Assembly: GCA_963842065.1 (NCBI GenBank)
Contig: CAWJEW010000005.1
Coordinates: 44,142-108,141, forward strand
Reading direction: 5' to 3'
DNA from: CAITWD01 sp963842065
GTDB taxonomy: Bacteria; Actinomycetota; Thermoleophilia; Miltoncostaeales; Miltoncostaeaceae
Length of the DNA stretch: 64,000 nucleotides
Shown here: positions 54,027 through 62,776 of the stretch, in pieces
Layout of the letters: every line of letters starts with the position of its first letter
Numbering within the stretch: position 1 is the stretch's first letter
Notes under the pieces: model-generated
What the model was told of the DNA's origin: nothing
The model's input: only the letters and a program-made list of their open reading frames with translations
The model's database searches: none
Program-made: the position numbers and the translations under genes

Positions 54027-55609
54027 GTCGTGCCTTTCCGTACTAGGAGGGTCGTCGGGGTGCGGCACATCAGTCGCAGGTCGAGACCGAGCGACCAGCC
54101 ACGGGCGTATGCGACATCCATGTCGAGCGCTTCACGGAACGTGGAGTGTGCACGCGCGGTCACTTGCCAAAGGCCGGTGATGCCGGCCGGCACGAGGAAC
54201 CGATCGAAGTGGTGCGGCAGAAAGTTTTCGGTCTCGTAGGGGATGCACGGTCGCGGGCCGACCAGGCTCATGTCGCCGCGCAGGACGTTCCACAGCTGCG
54301 GCAGCTCGTCGAGGCTGGTCTTGCGCAGCCAGCGGCCGCTGGGCGTGACCGCGTCGGCCCGGTCGAGCTTGAAGATCCCGTTGCGATCCTCCGCGGTGTC
54401 GGCGTTCATCGTCTGCGCGATGTACGCGCGGTGCTCGTCCGGGCTGGTGTTGACGTACATCGTCCGGAACTTCAGTGCGGTGAACGGTTCGCCGTGCAGC
54501 CCGAGACGCGTCTGGCGAAACAGGACCGGGCCCGGCGAGTCACGCCGGACCCGCCACGCGATCAGCGCCATCAGCGGTGCCAGCAAGGCGAGCGCGACGG
54601 CGCTCACCACGACGTCAATGACGCGTTTGATGGCCATCGATGAGGGGGCCATCTTGACGGGCGGCAGGGCGAGGATCGGCAGGCCTTCGACCGTGTCGAT
54701 CCGCAGGGTGGCCGGGAGCAGCTCGAACAGGCGCGGCACGATGTCGATCTGCACGCGCTCGTCGCCCAGGCTGCGGATGACCTCGATGGTCTGCTGCGGG
54801 GTGTCGTTGGAGAACGCGACGATCACCCGTTCGATGTCCAGCGCGCGGACGATCTGGGGCAGCTCGGTCGGCGTCCCGAGCAGGCGCAGCCCTTCGAGGC
54901 CGGTGCGGCGGGGCTTCGGGTCGTTGTCCACGAAGCCGACGAGGTTCAGGCCGTACTCCGGGTGCATCAGCAGCTTGCGTGCGACGCGCTGGCCGACGTC
55001 TCCCGCACCGATGATGATCGTGTTCTGCTGGTAGAGCAGGCTGCGGCGGCACGTGCGGCGCGCGACGACGCGCAGGGTGACGATGAACAGCGACGCCAGC
55101 AGCCAGACGGTCACGGTGCGGGCGATGGTCGGGTTGGCAACGCCGGTCAGGTGCGCGAGCGCGTACAACGACCAGGTGCCGATCGTCGTCACGTGCAGCA
55201 CGCCGATGATGTCGTCGCTGGTCGCGTGGTACGCGCGCTCGCCATCCTGGTCATACAGGCCGTACAGCTTCCCGACCAGGATCCACGCCGGGATCGACGC
55301 GAACACGACCACGGTCGCGAGCGCGGTGTGACCGGGTACGGATTGGTCGAACAGCACGTACATCACAACCTGTGCCATCAGGAACGCCGCCAAGAGGCCC
55401 GTCACGTCTGCGATGACCAGCGCGCGACGCACGAGCCATCCGCGGTGCCGGAGCTTGGGGGAGCGCCGGCGGCGCGCCAGGATCTCCAGCGTCCGCGGAT
55501 CCGCAGTCAGCGGGCCGGCACCGGCGGGTGTGCTCGGCGTGGCGTCCGCAGCGTGCTGCGGCGCAGGGTTGGGTCGGTGCTCGGGTCGAGGGTCGTCGTG
55601 CACGATCAC
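54023..55609 (-). CDS. Polyprenyl-phosphate sugar phosphotransferase (WbaP/WcaJ type)
   Basis: This is a 528-residue membrane enzyme that starts the repeat unit by moving a sugar-1-phosphate onto undecaprenyl phosphate. The N-terminal half has four or five helices and a CoA-binding-like Rossmann segment (IIIGAGDVGQRVARKLL). The catalytic domain shows the re-entrant helix (KRVIDVVVSAVALALLAPL), SPGPVLFRQTRLGLHGEPF, ALKFRTMY, LDELPQLWNVLRGDMSLVGP and the closing GITGLWQV. GTG 55609 overlaps the acyltransferase stop (GTGA), and its own stop overlaps the oxidoreductase start. This gene marks the cluster as lipid-carrier-dependent polysaccharide synthesis. Confidence 0.92.
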   Translation of the reverse strand: MIVHDDPRPEHRPNPAPQHAADATPSTPAGAGPLTADPRTLEILARRRRSPKLRHRGWLVRRALVIADVTGLLAAFLMAQVVMYVLFDQSVPGHTALATVVVFASIPAWILVGKLYGLYDQDGERAYHATSDDIIGVLHVTTIGTWSLYALAHLTGVANPTIARTVTVWLLASLFIVTLRVVARRTCRRSLLYQQNTIIIGAGDVGQRVARKLLMHPEYGLNLVGFVDNDPKPRRTGLEGLRLLGTPTELPQIVRALDIERVIVAFSNDTPQQTIEVIRSLGDERVQIDIVPRLFELLPATLRIDTVEGLPILALPPVKMAPSSMAIKRVIDVVVSAVALALLAPLMALIAWRVRRDSPGPVLFRQTRLGLHGEPFTALKFRTMYVNTSPDEHRAYIAQTMNADTAEDRNGIFKLDRADAVTPSGRWLRKTSLDELPQLWNVLRGDMSLVGPRPCIPYETENFLPHHFDRFLVPAGITGLWQVTARAHSTFREALDMDVAYARGWSLGLDLRLMCRTPTTLLVRKGTT

Positions 55610-56157
55610 CCTCCCGGCGGCGCGGCGATGCGGCCGGTCGAGGTCAGGACGCTCAGGTCGGGGGCGCCTGACCAGTCGGCAAGGCGGCGGGCGGGGACGC
55701 CGGCGACGGTCCAGCCGGCGGGCACGTCACGCGTGACCACTGCACCCGCGCCGATCCGCGCGCCCGCGCCGATGGTCAGGCCGCCGAGGATCACCACGCC
55801 GGTGCCGATACTCGCGTCATCCCCGACGACGGTCGGAAGCAGCTCCCAGTCGGCATCGGTCACAAGCTCCCCGCCCGGCATCGCGGCGCGCGGGGTCTTG
55901 TCGTTGACGAACATCGCGCCGTGCCCGACGAAGACGCGGTCGCCGATCGTGACGCCGTCGCACACGAACGCGTGGCTCTGGATCTTGCATGACGCGCCGA
56001 TTCGCGCGCCCCGCTGGATCTCGACGAACGTGCCGACCTGGGTCCGGTCGCCGATCACGCAGCCGTACAGATTGGTGAACGAGTAGACGACCACGCCTTC
56101 GCCGAACTCGACGTCGCGAATCAACCGGTACGGGGCCTCGTTGGCGGGACGCATCAC
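55606..56157 (-). CDS. Hexapeptide N-acetyltransferase (WbpD/WlbB-like)
   Basis: This is a 183-residue left-handed beta-helix acyltransferase: VVVYSFTNLYGCVIGDRTQV, TFVEIQRGARIGASCKIQSH, VCDGVTIGDRVFVGHGAMFV, VGDDASIGTGVVILGGLTIG and IGAGAVVTRDVPAGWTVAGV. It resembles enzymes that acetylate a 3-amino group on UDP-linked sugars. GTG 56157 and ATG 56154 both fit; the former overlaps the aminotransferase stop as GTGA. With the PLP aminotransferase and Gfo/Idh oxidoreductase it forms the three-step module for a 3-acetamido sugar. The exact sugar cannot be read from the sequence. Confidence 0.87.
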   Translation of the reverse strand: MMRPANEAPYRLIRDVEFGEGVVVYSFTNLYGCVIGDRTQVGTFVEIQRGARIGASCKIQSHAFVCDGVTIGDRVFVGHGAMFVNDKTPRAAMPGGELVTDADWELLPTVVGDDASIGTGVVILGGLTIGAGARIGAGAVVTRDVPAGWTVAGVPARRLADWSGAPDLSVLTSTGRIAAPPGG

Positions 56158-57281
56158 CGCGCACTCCGCACGGCGTCACAGACCGCGTCAAGCTGCGACA
56201 CGGTGATGCCCGGGAACATCGGCAGGCTGAGGGTCTCGCGGGCAAGACGCTCCGTGACCGGGAACGCGCCGTCGCGCCCGAGATGCCGGTACGCCTTGGT
56301 TTGATGCACCGGGATGGGGTAGTGACGGCCGGTCGCGATGCCCCGCTCGGCCAAAGCGGCGCACAACGCGTCAGGGTCCGCGGTCCGGATCACATACAGG
56401 TGCCAGACCGGGTCTGAGCCGTCCGGCACGTATGGCAGCACGACGCCGTCAACGTCGCCGAGCGCCTCGCTGTAGTACGCCGCGGCGGCGCGCCGCTCGC
56501 GTGTCCACTGCTCGACGAACCGGAGCTTGTGCAGCAGCACCACCGCCTGGAGCGCGTCGAGCCGCGCGGTGTACCCCTCGATGGCGTGGTGGTGCTTGGC
56601 GTACTGGCCGTGCTCTCGGAGCGCTCTGACGACGCGCGCCGCGTCGGGATCGTTGGTGCACCATGCGCCGGCGTCGCCGAACGCGCCGAGGTTCTTGCCC
56701 GGATAGAAGCTGAACGCGGCGCCGTCGAGCGCTGCACCGGCGCGGACACCGCCACGGGTCGCGCCATGCGCCTGGCAGGCGTCTTCGAGGACGCTCAGCC
56801 CGTGGCGCTCCGCGATCCGCTTGGCGGTGCGGGTGTCCGCCATCTGCCCGTAGAGGTGGACGAGCATCACCGCGGCAGTGCGCCGGCCGACGACGCTCTC
56901 CGCCGCATCGAGATCGATCGTGTAGTCGTCGTCGCGCACGTCAACGAGCCGCGGCGTCAGGCCGGCCTGGCGGATCGCCTCGACCGTTGCGACGAACGTA
57001 TTGGCGGGGCAGATGACCTCCGACCCGGGCTCGAGACCGTGGGCGAGCAGACCAAGCCGTAAGGCGTCGGTTCCGCTGGCGACACCGACCGCGTGCGTCG
57101 CGCCGACCCACACCCCGAACGCCTCCTCGAAGGTGGTGCACACCGAACCGTTCGTGAACGCGTTCGTGTCGCACAACGCGCCGAAATCGGACAGCACCGC
57201 GTCGCGGACCGCGCGCGTCTGAGGCGAGAGGTCGAGAAACGGGACGCTCAGCACTGGTTGGGTTGCCGTGTTCGAGTTCAC
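56154..57281 (-). CDS. DegT/DnrJ/EryC1-family sugar aminotransferase
   Basis: This is a 375-residue PLP-dependent enzyme. The PLP-binding Lys is Lys196 in FYPGKNLGAFGDAGA, the cofactor Asp is in SVLEDACQAHG, and GVASGTDALRLGL and CPANTFVATVEAI are typical of the family. It should transfer an amino group to a keto-sugar nucleotide, as WbpE does at C3 after oxidation by the Gfo/Idh partner. ATG 57281 is 19 bases past the GH5 stop. Its stop overlaps the acetyltransferase start. The function fits the neighbouring two genes closely. Confidence 0.9.
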   Translation of the reverse strand: MNSNTATQPVLSVPFLDLSPQTRAVRDAVLSDFGALCDTNAFTNGSVCTTFEEAFGVWVGATHAVGVASGTDALRLGLLAHGLEPGSEVICPANTFVATVEAIRQAGLTPRLVDVRDDDYTIDLDAAESVVGRRTAAVMLVHLYGQMADTRTAKRIAERHGLSVLEDACQAHGATRGGVRAGAALDGAAFSFYPGKNLGAFGDAGAWCTNDPDAARVVRALREHGQYAKHHHAIEGYTARLDALQAVVLLHKLRFVEQWTRERRAAAAYYSEALGDVDGVVLPYVPDGSDPVWHLYVIRTADPDALCAALAERGIATGRHYPIPVHQTKAYRHLGRDGAFPVTERLARETLSLPMFPGITVSQLDAVCDAVRSAR

Positions 57282-57300
57282 GCTGGGCCTCGCGAGTCGG

Positions 57301-58443
57301 TCATGCCGGGGATTGCAGGGTCTGGTGGATGAACGCGCCGTATGGGTTCGCCGGCGTTCCGGAGTACGAGGAGATCAGCGACCCACAGGTCCGCCAGGTG
57401 TCCCACGTCCAGGCGGCCCAGGAGACGTTGTGGCTGGCCGCCCACCCGAGGATGCTTCGCATCGCCTGTGAGGAGCAGTCCGTGCCGGCGACGTTCTCGC
57501 CGGTCTCGCCGAACAGCAGCGGCACGCGCCGGGCGACCGGGAGCATCGTCTGGTTGAAGCAGGCCGTCGAGGCGCAGACCTGGCCGCCGTAGACGTGCGC
57601 TTCGGCGACGAGCTGGTGGAGCGGGTCATGCGGCTCGTTGGCAAGCCAGACCGACAGGTCGTTCGCCCACGCGACGCCGGGGATCGCGATCACGCCGCGG
57701 TACCCCGCTGCGCGCATGAGGCGCACGGCCTCTTTGGAGCCGGCGGAGCGGTACGGCGCGTTCTTGGGGCCATAGGTCGCACCGCACACGCCGCCGTTGG
57801 CGAAGCACGAGGCGCCGACGGCGGGCTCCCCCCAGACCCCGAGGATGACGTTGGGGTTGTGCTTGAAGGTCTGCGCGAGGCTGGTCCAGAGCGCCGGCGA
57901 GTGGTCGGCATCCGGCGCCGCGGACTGGTACGTCGCGCGGTACGCACCCGGCGCGGCCCACATCAGCGACACCTCTGGCGTGATGCCGACCCGCTGCAGC
58001 TCCGCGACGTAGGCGACGATCGCCCCACGGTATGCGGCGCCCGAGTCGGCCCGGGGGACGCCGTTGATGCCGAGCCAGCAGTCCTCGTTAATCGGGATCC
58101 GCACCAGCGTGGCACCCCATGAGCGGATCGCGCGGACCGAGGCGGCATTGCTCGGCCCGTCGAAGATGCCGTAGCCGTGGATACACGTGTATTCGGTCCC
58201 CGATCGGTTCACGCCGCGCAGCACGACCGGCCGTCCGTCCGCGTTCTCGAGACGGTTCCCCTGGACGTGCAGGCCGGCGGCCCGGGTCGCGGTCACTTGC
58301 ACCGTCGCCTCGGGCGCCGGGGTGCCAGCGCCGGAGGCACCGGTGGTGGCCGTGGTGGTGCTGCCGCCGTTGAGCAGGTGCACGACGCCGATCGCGCCGA
58401 ACCCGACCACGACGAGCGCGGCGATAACAAGGAGGCGTCTCAT
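57301..58443 (-). CDS. Exported GH5-like glycoside hydrolase
   Basis: This is a 380-residue protein with an N-terminal membrane or signal helix (LLVIAALVVVGFGAIGVVHLL) and a short Thr-rich linker. The (beta/alpha)8 hydrolase has RPVVLRGVNRSGTEY, LVRIPINEDCWLG, a catalytic acid/base Glu206 in VWGEPAV (the usual Asn before the Glu is Gly here) and a nucleophile Glu313 in LLFGETGE. It should cut beta-glycosidic bonds, perhaps trimming the cluster's polysaccharide as a glycosidase of the synthesis machine. ATG 58443 overlaps the stop of the FemAB-like gene (ATGA). The aminotransferase starts 19 bases after it. Confidence 0.82.
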   Translation of the reverse strand: MRRLLVIAALVVVGFGAIGVVHLLNGGSTTTATTGASGAGTPAPEATVQVTATRAAGLHVQGNRLENADGRPVVLRGVNRSGTEYTCIHGYGIFDGPSNAASVRAIRSWGATLVRIPINEDCWLGINGVPRADSGAAYRGAIVAYVAELQRVGITPEVSLMWAAPGAYRATYQSAAPDADHSPALWTSLAQTFKHNPNVILGVWGEPAVGASCFANGGVCGATYGPKNAPYRSAGSKEAVRLMRAAGYRGVIAIPGVAWANDLSVWLANEPHDPLHQLVAEAHVYGGQVCASTACFNQTMLPVARRVPLLFGETGENVAGTDCSSQAMRSILGWAASHNVSWAAWTWDTWRTCGSLISSYSGTPANPYGAFIHQTLQSPA

Positions 58444-59501
58444 GCGGTGAACCGGTAGAGGATCTCGCCGGCCGCGCGGCAGACGATGCTCGGGGTGCGC
58501 TGAATCACGGCCTTCGCGACGCCTGGCGTCGCCGACTCGCCGCCCGTGGCCGGCGCGTCGCCAAGCAGCGTGTACGTCAGCAGCGCCTCAGCCGCGCCCC
58601 ATGACGCCTTGAAGCTGCGCAGCCCCGCGTCGACCGTGTCGCTGCGACCGAAATCGAACGTCCGGTAGCCGCGCTCGGCCGCGTCGCGGATCGCGTGCCA
58701 GAACAGGGCGTGGTTCGGCCGGTACTGCCACGCATCGGAGAGCGACGCGCCGTACTTGTAGGTCACGGTGCGCGATCCATGTAGCAGCACCATGCCGGCG
58801 ATGAGGGCATCGTCGCGCTCGGCGAGCAGCAGCTCACCATGGCCGGGCACGATCATGTCGTGCCAGACGGCGTCAAAGAACCGGCGCGGCTGAGACGGAA
58901 CGCCCAGGCGTCGCCGCGTCGTGACGTGCAGCGCGAAGTACGACCGCATGTCCTCGAGGCCGGTCGCGACACGGATGCGGACGCCGTCGCGTTCTGCGCG
59001 GCGGATCGATCGCCGCACCTGAGACGGGTGGAATCCGGCCCAGAGGCTGTCGTGGTCGGTGAGCGCCAGCGTGTGGGTCACCCCGGCTGCGTACTGCTGT
59101 CCTCGCGTCACCGAATCGCGAATCGCGAAGCGGCGGATCCCTGCGGCGAGCCGCGCATCCTCAAGCGCGCTGACGAGGACGCTGACGGGCGTGTCGGTAT
59201 CGACGAGCGGCGGGCAGAGGTCGCTGAACGGCAGGCTCGACCACCGGCGCCGCCGCCGCCCGGTCGCGATGACGGGCGTGCCGCCGCGGATCGTGTCGTG
59301 CTGATCGACGAGCACCAGGCAGAACCGGTCGAACCGGTACACCCGCCCGATCATCGCCGCCCACGCCGGCTGGTGGTAGGCGAGCGCGCCCGGATGTTGG
59401 TCCACGAACCGCTGCCACGCCGGATCGCTCACGCTCACCCGGCGAACCCGCATGGGCGCCCCGACACCGGAGCTGGCGGATGGCCTAGATGTCGTCGACA
59501 T
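58440..59501 (-). CDS. FemAB/GNAT-type (PF13480-like) aminoacyl or acyl transferase
   Basis: This is a 353-residue protein of the FemAB/peptidoglycan-interpeptide-bridge-like superfamily, with two GNAT folds. It has PAWQRFVDQHPGALAYHQPA, RRRRWSSLPFSDLCPPLVDT, HPSQVRRSIRRAERDGVRIR and GMVLLHGSRTVTYKYGASLS, all typical of acyltransferases in exopolysaccharide clusters. It may attach an amino acid or acyl group to the glycan. Start ATG 59501 follows a GGAGGG stretch; ATG 59453 is an alternative. It comes 41 bp after the ATP-grasp gene, which may activate the amino acid, and its stop overlaps the GH5 start. Confidence 0.8.
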   Translation of the reverse strand: MSTTSRPSASSGVGAPMRVRRVSVSDPAWQRFVDQHPGALAYHQPAWAAMIGRVYRFDRFCLVLVDQHDTIRGGTPVIATGRRRRRWSSLPFSDLCPPLVDTDTPVSVLVSALEDARLAAGIRRFAIRDSVTRGQQYAAGVTHTLALTDHDSLWAGFHPSQVRRSIRRAERDGVRIRVATGLEDMRSYFALHVTTRRRLGVPSQPRRFFDAVWHDMIVPGHGELLLAERDDALIAGMVLLHGSRTVTYKYGASLSDAWQYRPNHALFWHAIRDAAERGYRTFDFGRSDTVDAGLRSFKASWGAAEALLTYTLLGDAPATGGESATPGVAKAVIQRTPSIVCRAAGEILYRFTA

Positions 59502-59542
59502 CCTGCACCCGCCCTCCGACGACCGGCGTCGGTCCTTCCATC

Positions 59543-60779
59543 TCATCCGACCACGGGTCGTCGTCCCGGCGACCCTGCAAGGTCGCGCGGGCGACCCCAC
59601 GCGCGCAGCGTCCGCCGTCCGACGATACCGACCAGCATCGGTACCTCCATCACACCCGGCCACGGATCGTCGCGGACGAGGACCGCCGACTCCCGCGGGC
59701 CCCGCCAGGCGCGCAGGTACTCCCCGACGGCGAGCCTGCCGGCCACGATCTCCCTGCAGCGAGGTCGGCAGGTCGGTGCTCAGTCGTGACCACCGCACCC
59801 CGAGCCTCGCGTTCGATGCCGGCACCGGCTCGCCGAGTGCCAGGCAGCGAGCGAGGTACGGAAAGTCAACCCCGGCGCGCTGGCAGAGGCTGTGCCATCC
59901 CCACACCCTCGGGTTGATGTCGAGCAGCTTCAGGCTGCGCGTGTCCGGGTCGCGTTTGAATTCGACCTCGACCAGGCCGGTGAAGCGCAGGTCGCGAAGG
60001 ATCCGCTCGGCGATCGCGCGGACCTCGGGCTCATACACGGTCTCGACGAACGTCGACGCGCGGCCGAAATCCGCCGGATGCTGGCGGGTCCGCCGCGCAA
60101 CGACCCACGCGGCAGGCTCGCCCTCGTCGCAGAGGGCCGCGTAGGAGAATTGCATGTCGCCACCGCCCGGCACGAGCTCCTGGATCAGGAGCTCGCTGGG
60201 GTCGATCAGCGTCGCCGCATGCGCGAACCGCTCGCGCAGCTCGTGCGGCGAGTCGGCCCGCCACGCCTTCGTGGACGTGACCTGGCTGATCGCCGGCTTC
60301 ACGCACACCGGATAGCGATCAGGCATCCGCGAGGCGTCGGCGGCGTTCTCGGCGACCCAGGTCTGGGGCTGATCGACGCCGAGCCGCGCGGCGAGGGCGA
60401 CCATCCGCCGCTTGTCGTATGCGATGCGCAGGATGCGCCACGGCGGCGTGGTGAACGTGAAGCGCCCACTGAGCGCCGCCTGATGCGTCGCGACGAGCCG
60501 GGCGCTGCGGTTCGACGTCGGAAACAGCGTCCAGCCGTCGAGGCCGTGCGTTGCCGCGAGGTCGAGCAGGAACGCGGCGCGCTCGACATCCGTTGCGCCT
60601 TCCAGGTCGGCTCGCCCGGTGGTGAACCTGCTGTGCGAGGCGAGCGTGTCGTCGCCGTCACGCAGCACCCAGCCCGGGATACCGCGACGACCGAGGCTTC
60701 GGACGACCGCAAGCCCCCGGTAGTCTGCGCCGATCACCACCGCGCCCGGCAGCCGGCGCGTGGGCGCGTGCGCCCTCAT
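59543..60779 (-). pseudogene. ATP-grasp ligase, interrupted by one +1 frameshift
   Basis: The ATP-grasp fold is clear: a Rossmann-like N-terminus (AVVIGADYRGLAVVRSLG), the central domain RYPVCVKPAISQVTSTKAW and ELLIQELVPGGGDMQFSYAA, then the metal site VEVEFKRDPDTRSLKLLDIN with ProArgValTrp after it. Near 59753 a run of three C bases carries one extra base. The next frame then completes the C-terminus (EIVAGRLAVGEYLRAWRGP) to a stop at 59543. The corrected length is 411 residues. Without correction the frame runs on into the FemAB-like gene and would look like a fusion. Related proteins ligate amino acids to carboxylates. Confidence 0.72.
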
Positions 60780-60785
60780 GGTCGG

Positions 60786-62030
60786 CTACCGTGCCCGGCT
60801 GGGTGCGCCGGCGGTCCGGATCGCGCGTGCGAGCGTCGGCGCCGCGAACTCGGATCCGGCGACGAACCGCATCAGCGGGCCGTAGCTCCACGCGCTGGGA
60901 GCGCCGATGACGTACAGACCCGGCAGCGTCGTTTCGAACCCGGTCGACAGGACGGGGTAGCCGTCGACCTGCCGGACGCGGCCGAGGATCGCTGCCGGAA
61001 GGAAGGGGTACTTCGCGATGTCGACGCGGTAGCCGGTGGCCAGCAGTACGTGATCGGCATCCCGGCGCGACCCGTCGTCGAGCGTCACCTCGACGCGACC
61101 GTTGCGGACCCGCGCCGCCGTGATGGTCCGGCCGAGGCTGATCGGCACCTCCCGGAGACGGTCAGTGAGCCACGCGGCACCGGCCGGACGCAGCGACCGG
61201 ACGCTGAACCGGTCCTGCGTGCGGCGTGGCAGCGAACGGAACACGCGCGGCGCGCTGACCAGGCGGCTGACGCCCGCCGGTCCGACCTCCGCCGGCGCAA
61301 ACGCCGCCTTGGTGATCGGCCCCAGCTTGTGGATGATCGGGGCGCGACGCAGATAGAAGATCCGCTCCTCCCGGACGACCACTTCGACGCTCGCCCCGGC
61401 CTCCTTGAGGAGCGCGGCGGACTCCAGCGCCGACTGGCCGCCGCCCACGACCAGGACCCGCCTGCCGACGAACACACCAAGATCGCGATGCTCGCTGGCG
61501 TGCGTCGCGTGTTCCGCGTCGATGCCGTCGAAGACCGCAGGACGGTCCGCGAACGGCGCGATGCCGCCCGCGATGACCACGCGGCGCGCGGTCGTCGTGT
61601 CGCCGTCCTGGAGCCGAAGCGCAAACCCCGCCGGGGTCGTTTCGATCGTCGCCACGAATCGCTCATCGGGCGTCGTCGGCAGGCTCGCTGCGAACCAGCG
61701 TCCATAGGCGACGAAATCGCTCAGCGGCACCGGCCGGGTCACCAAGCGACCCGTCGCGCGCTGGTACGCGTCGAGGCTTCGCGCGTCATCGGGGCTTCCG
61801 ATCGTCGAGGCGACGTACGGCGAGCGGAGCAGCATCCCGCGTGGCATCTGCTCGTCCCAGAAGCTCAGCGGGCGCCCGAACACCCGCACCTCAAGGCCAT
61901 GGTTTGGACCGAGGTGCGCCGCGGCCGCGAGACCATACGGCCCGGCGCCGACGATCGCGACGTCGCAGTCAGCTGGTGTCGTCCCGCTGCTGAGAGGCGC
62001 GTTGCGGGTGGAAGATGTCGGTACGCGCAT
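60786..62030 (-). CDS. FAD/NAD(P)-binding oxidoreductase
   Basis: This is a 414-residue flavoprotein of the flavin-monooxygenase-like group. FAD is bound at VAIVGAGPYGLAAAAHLG, NAD(P)H at RVLVVGGGQSALESAALL, and the C-terminal part has VLLATGYRVDIAKYPFLP and LPGLYVIGAPSAWSYGPLM. It should oxidise a small molecule, or N-hydroxylate an amino group as ornithine monooxygenases do. The substrate is unknown. ATG 62030 opens the last, tightly packed part of the operon; six bases separate its stop from the ATP-grasp start. It could modify the amino compound that the ATP-grasp and FemAB-like proteins add to the glycan. Confidence 0.82.
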   Translation of the reverse strand: MRVPTSSTRNAPLSSGTTPADCDVAIVGAGPYGLAAAAHLGPNHGLEVRVFGRPLSFWDEQMPRGMLLRSPYVASTIGSPDDARSLDAYQRATGRLVTRPVPLSDFVAYGRWFAASLPTTPDERFVATIETTPAGFALRLQDGDTTTARRVVIAGGIAPFADRPAVFDGIDAEHATHASEHRDLGVFVGRRVLVVGGGQSALESAALLKEAGASVEVVVREERIFYLRRAPIIHKLGPITKAAFAPAEVGPAGVSRLVSAPRVFRSLPRRTQDRFSVRSLRPAGAAWLTDRLREVPISLGRTITAARVRNGRVEVTLDDGSRRDADHVLLATGYRVDIAKYPFLPAAILGRVRQVDGYPVLSTGFETTLPGLYVIGAPSAWSYGPLMRFVAGSEFAAPTLARAIRTAGAPSRAR

Positions 62031-62776
62031 TGCGCCTAGCGTCGTACAGCCGCGCCCTTCCTGCTACTGACCAGAGGGACGGGGATCCCGGTAAGGCGGC
62101 TAAGCACCGGCACTGTTCGGCAACTGCCCAGATGGGCGGGGGGGCGCGACCCATCCTGGCCGGACGGCTAGGATTTCGCGCGAAACTCGGCGATTTTGCG
62201 AGAATCTGGCACGCCGCGCGGCATCAATGGCACACCCGTGGTCGTCCGACCCCCCCAAACGAATGGCATCCGCGCTGTGCTGTCGCTGGCGTCCCCCAGC
62301 GGGCCGGCCGGCTCCACGTCTCAGCGGACCACGCGAACGACGCCATGCACGACGCGTGCGCGCCACGAGCGCTTACCACGCCGACGACCTCTCGGCGCCA
62401 AGAAAATTTTACGTGATTTTTACACGTGTCCGGGCACTTTGTGGACCACGCGAACGCGCGGACGCGTCGTCGAAGGGGCCTCGCGCGGGCACGCGGGGCG
62501 GCCGGCGGAAGCGTTGGATCGCGGTCCCCAGGCGGGTTCTGCCCGCCCGCACAGCGCACCCCCCCGAACGTCGAGGGCAAACGCTACGCACGCCTAGGCC
62601 GCCGGCGAGCAGGCGCTCAACACCGCATTTGCGGCTGCGACGGGGCCGACGGCGCCTCGTGGACGGTTGGGAGGCAGCGTCACGCGCCGGGGTCCGCACG
62701 CCGACACGCTGCTCCGGTCGCGGCACCAGACGGGTGCCGACCCGAGACGGGCCGGGCGCCTCCAGCCACTGCGCGG
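62031..62776. other. Gap holding the main operon's control region
   Basis: No gene is supported in these 746 bases. An unusually AT-rich patch with a small inverted repeat lies at 62403-62430 and may be part of the promoter for the genes that start at 62030. A second promoter may be shared by the GT4 gene to the right. Confidence 0.45.
62403..62430 (-). promoter_or_regulatory. AT-rich patch with inverted repeat
   Basis: The stretch is about 70% A+T in DNA that is otherwise about 70% G+C. It contains ACGTG, a 7-base A/T spacer, then CACGT (62411-62427). It lies about 370 bases before the start codon at 62030. It could be a promoter or operator; I cannot place -35 and -10 boxes with confidence. 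Confidence 0.35.

Noticed and set aside
58440..60779. A single 779-residue ATP-grasp/FemAB fusion protein
   Set aside because: The join region reads as Arg-rich nonsense, while a +1-shifted frame completes a normal ATP-grasp C-terminus. A separate start with a ribosome-binding site exists for the FemAB-like gene at 59501.
59892..62039. A 715-codon plus-strand open frame opposite the FAD oxidoreductase and ATP-grasp genes
   Set aside because: It is antisense to two genes with clear motifs and is Arg/Gly/Pro-rich, with no domain of its own. Long antisense frames are common at this GC content.
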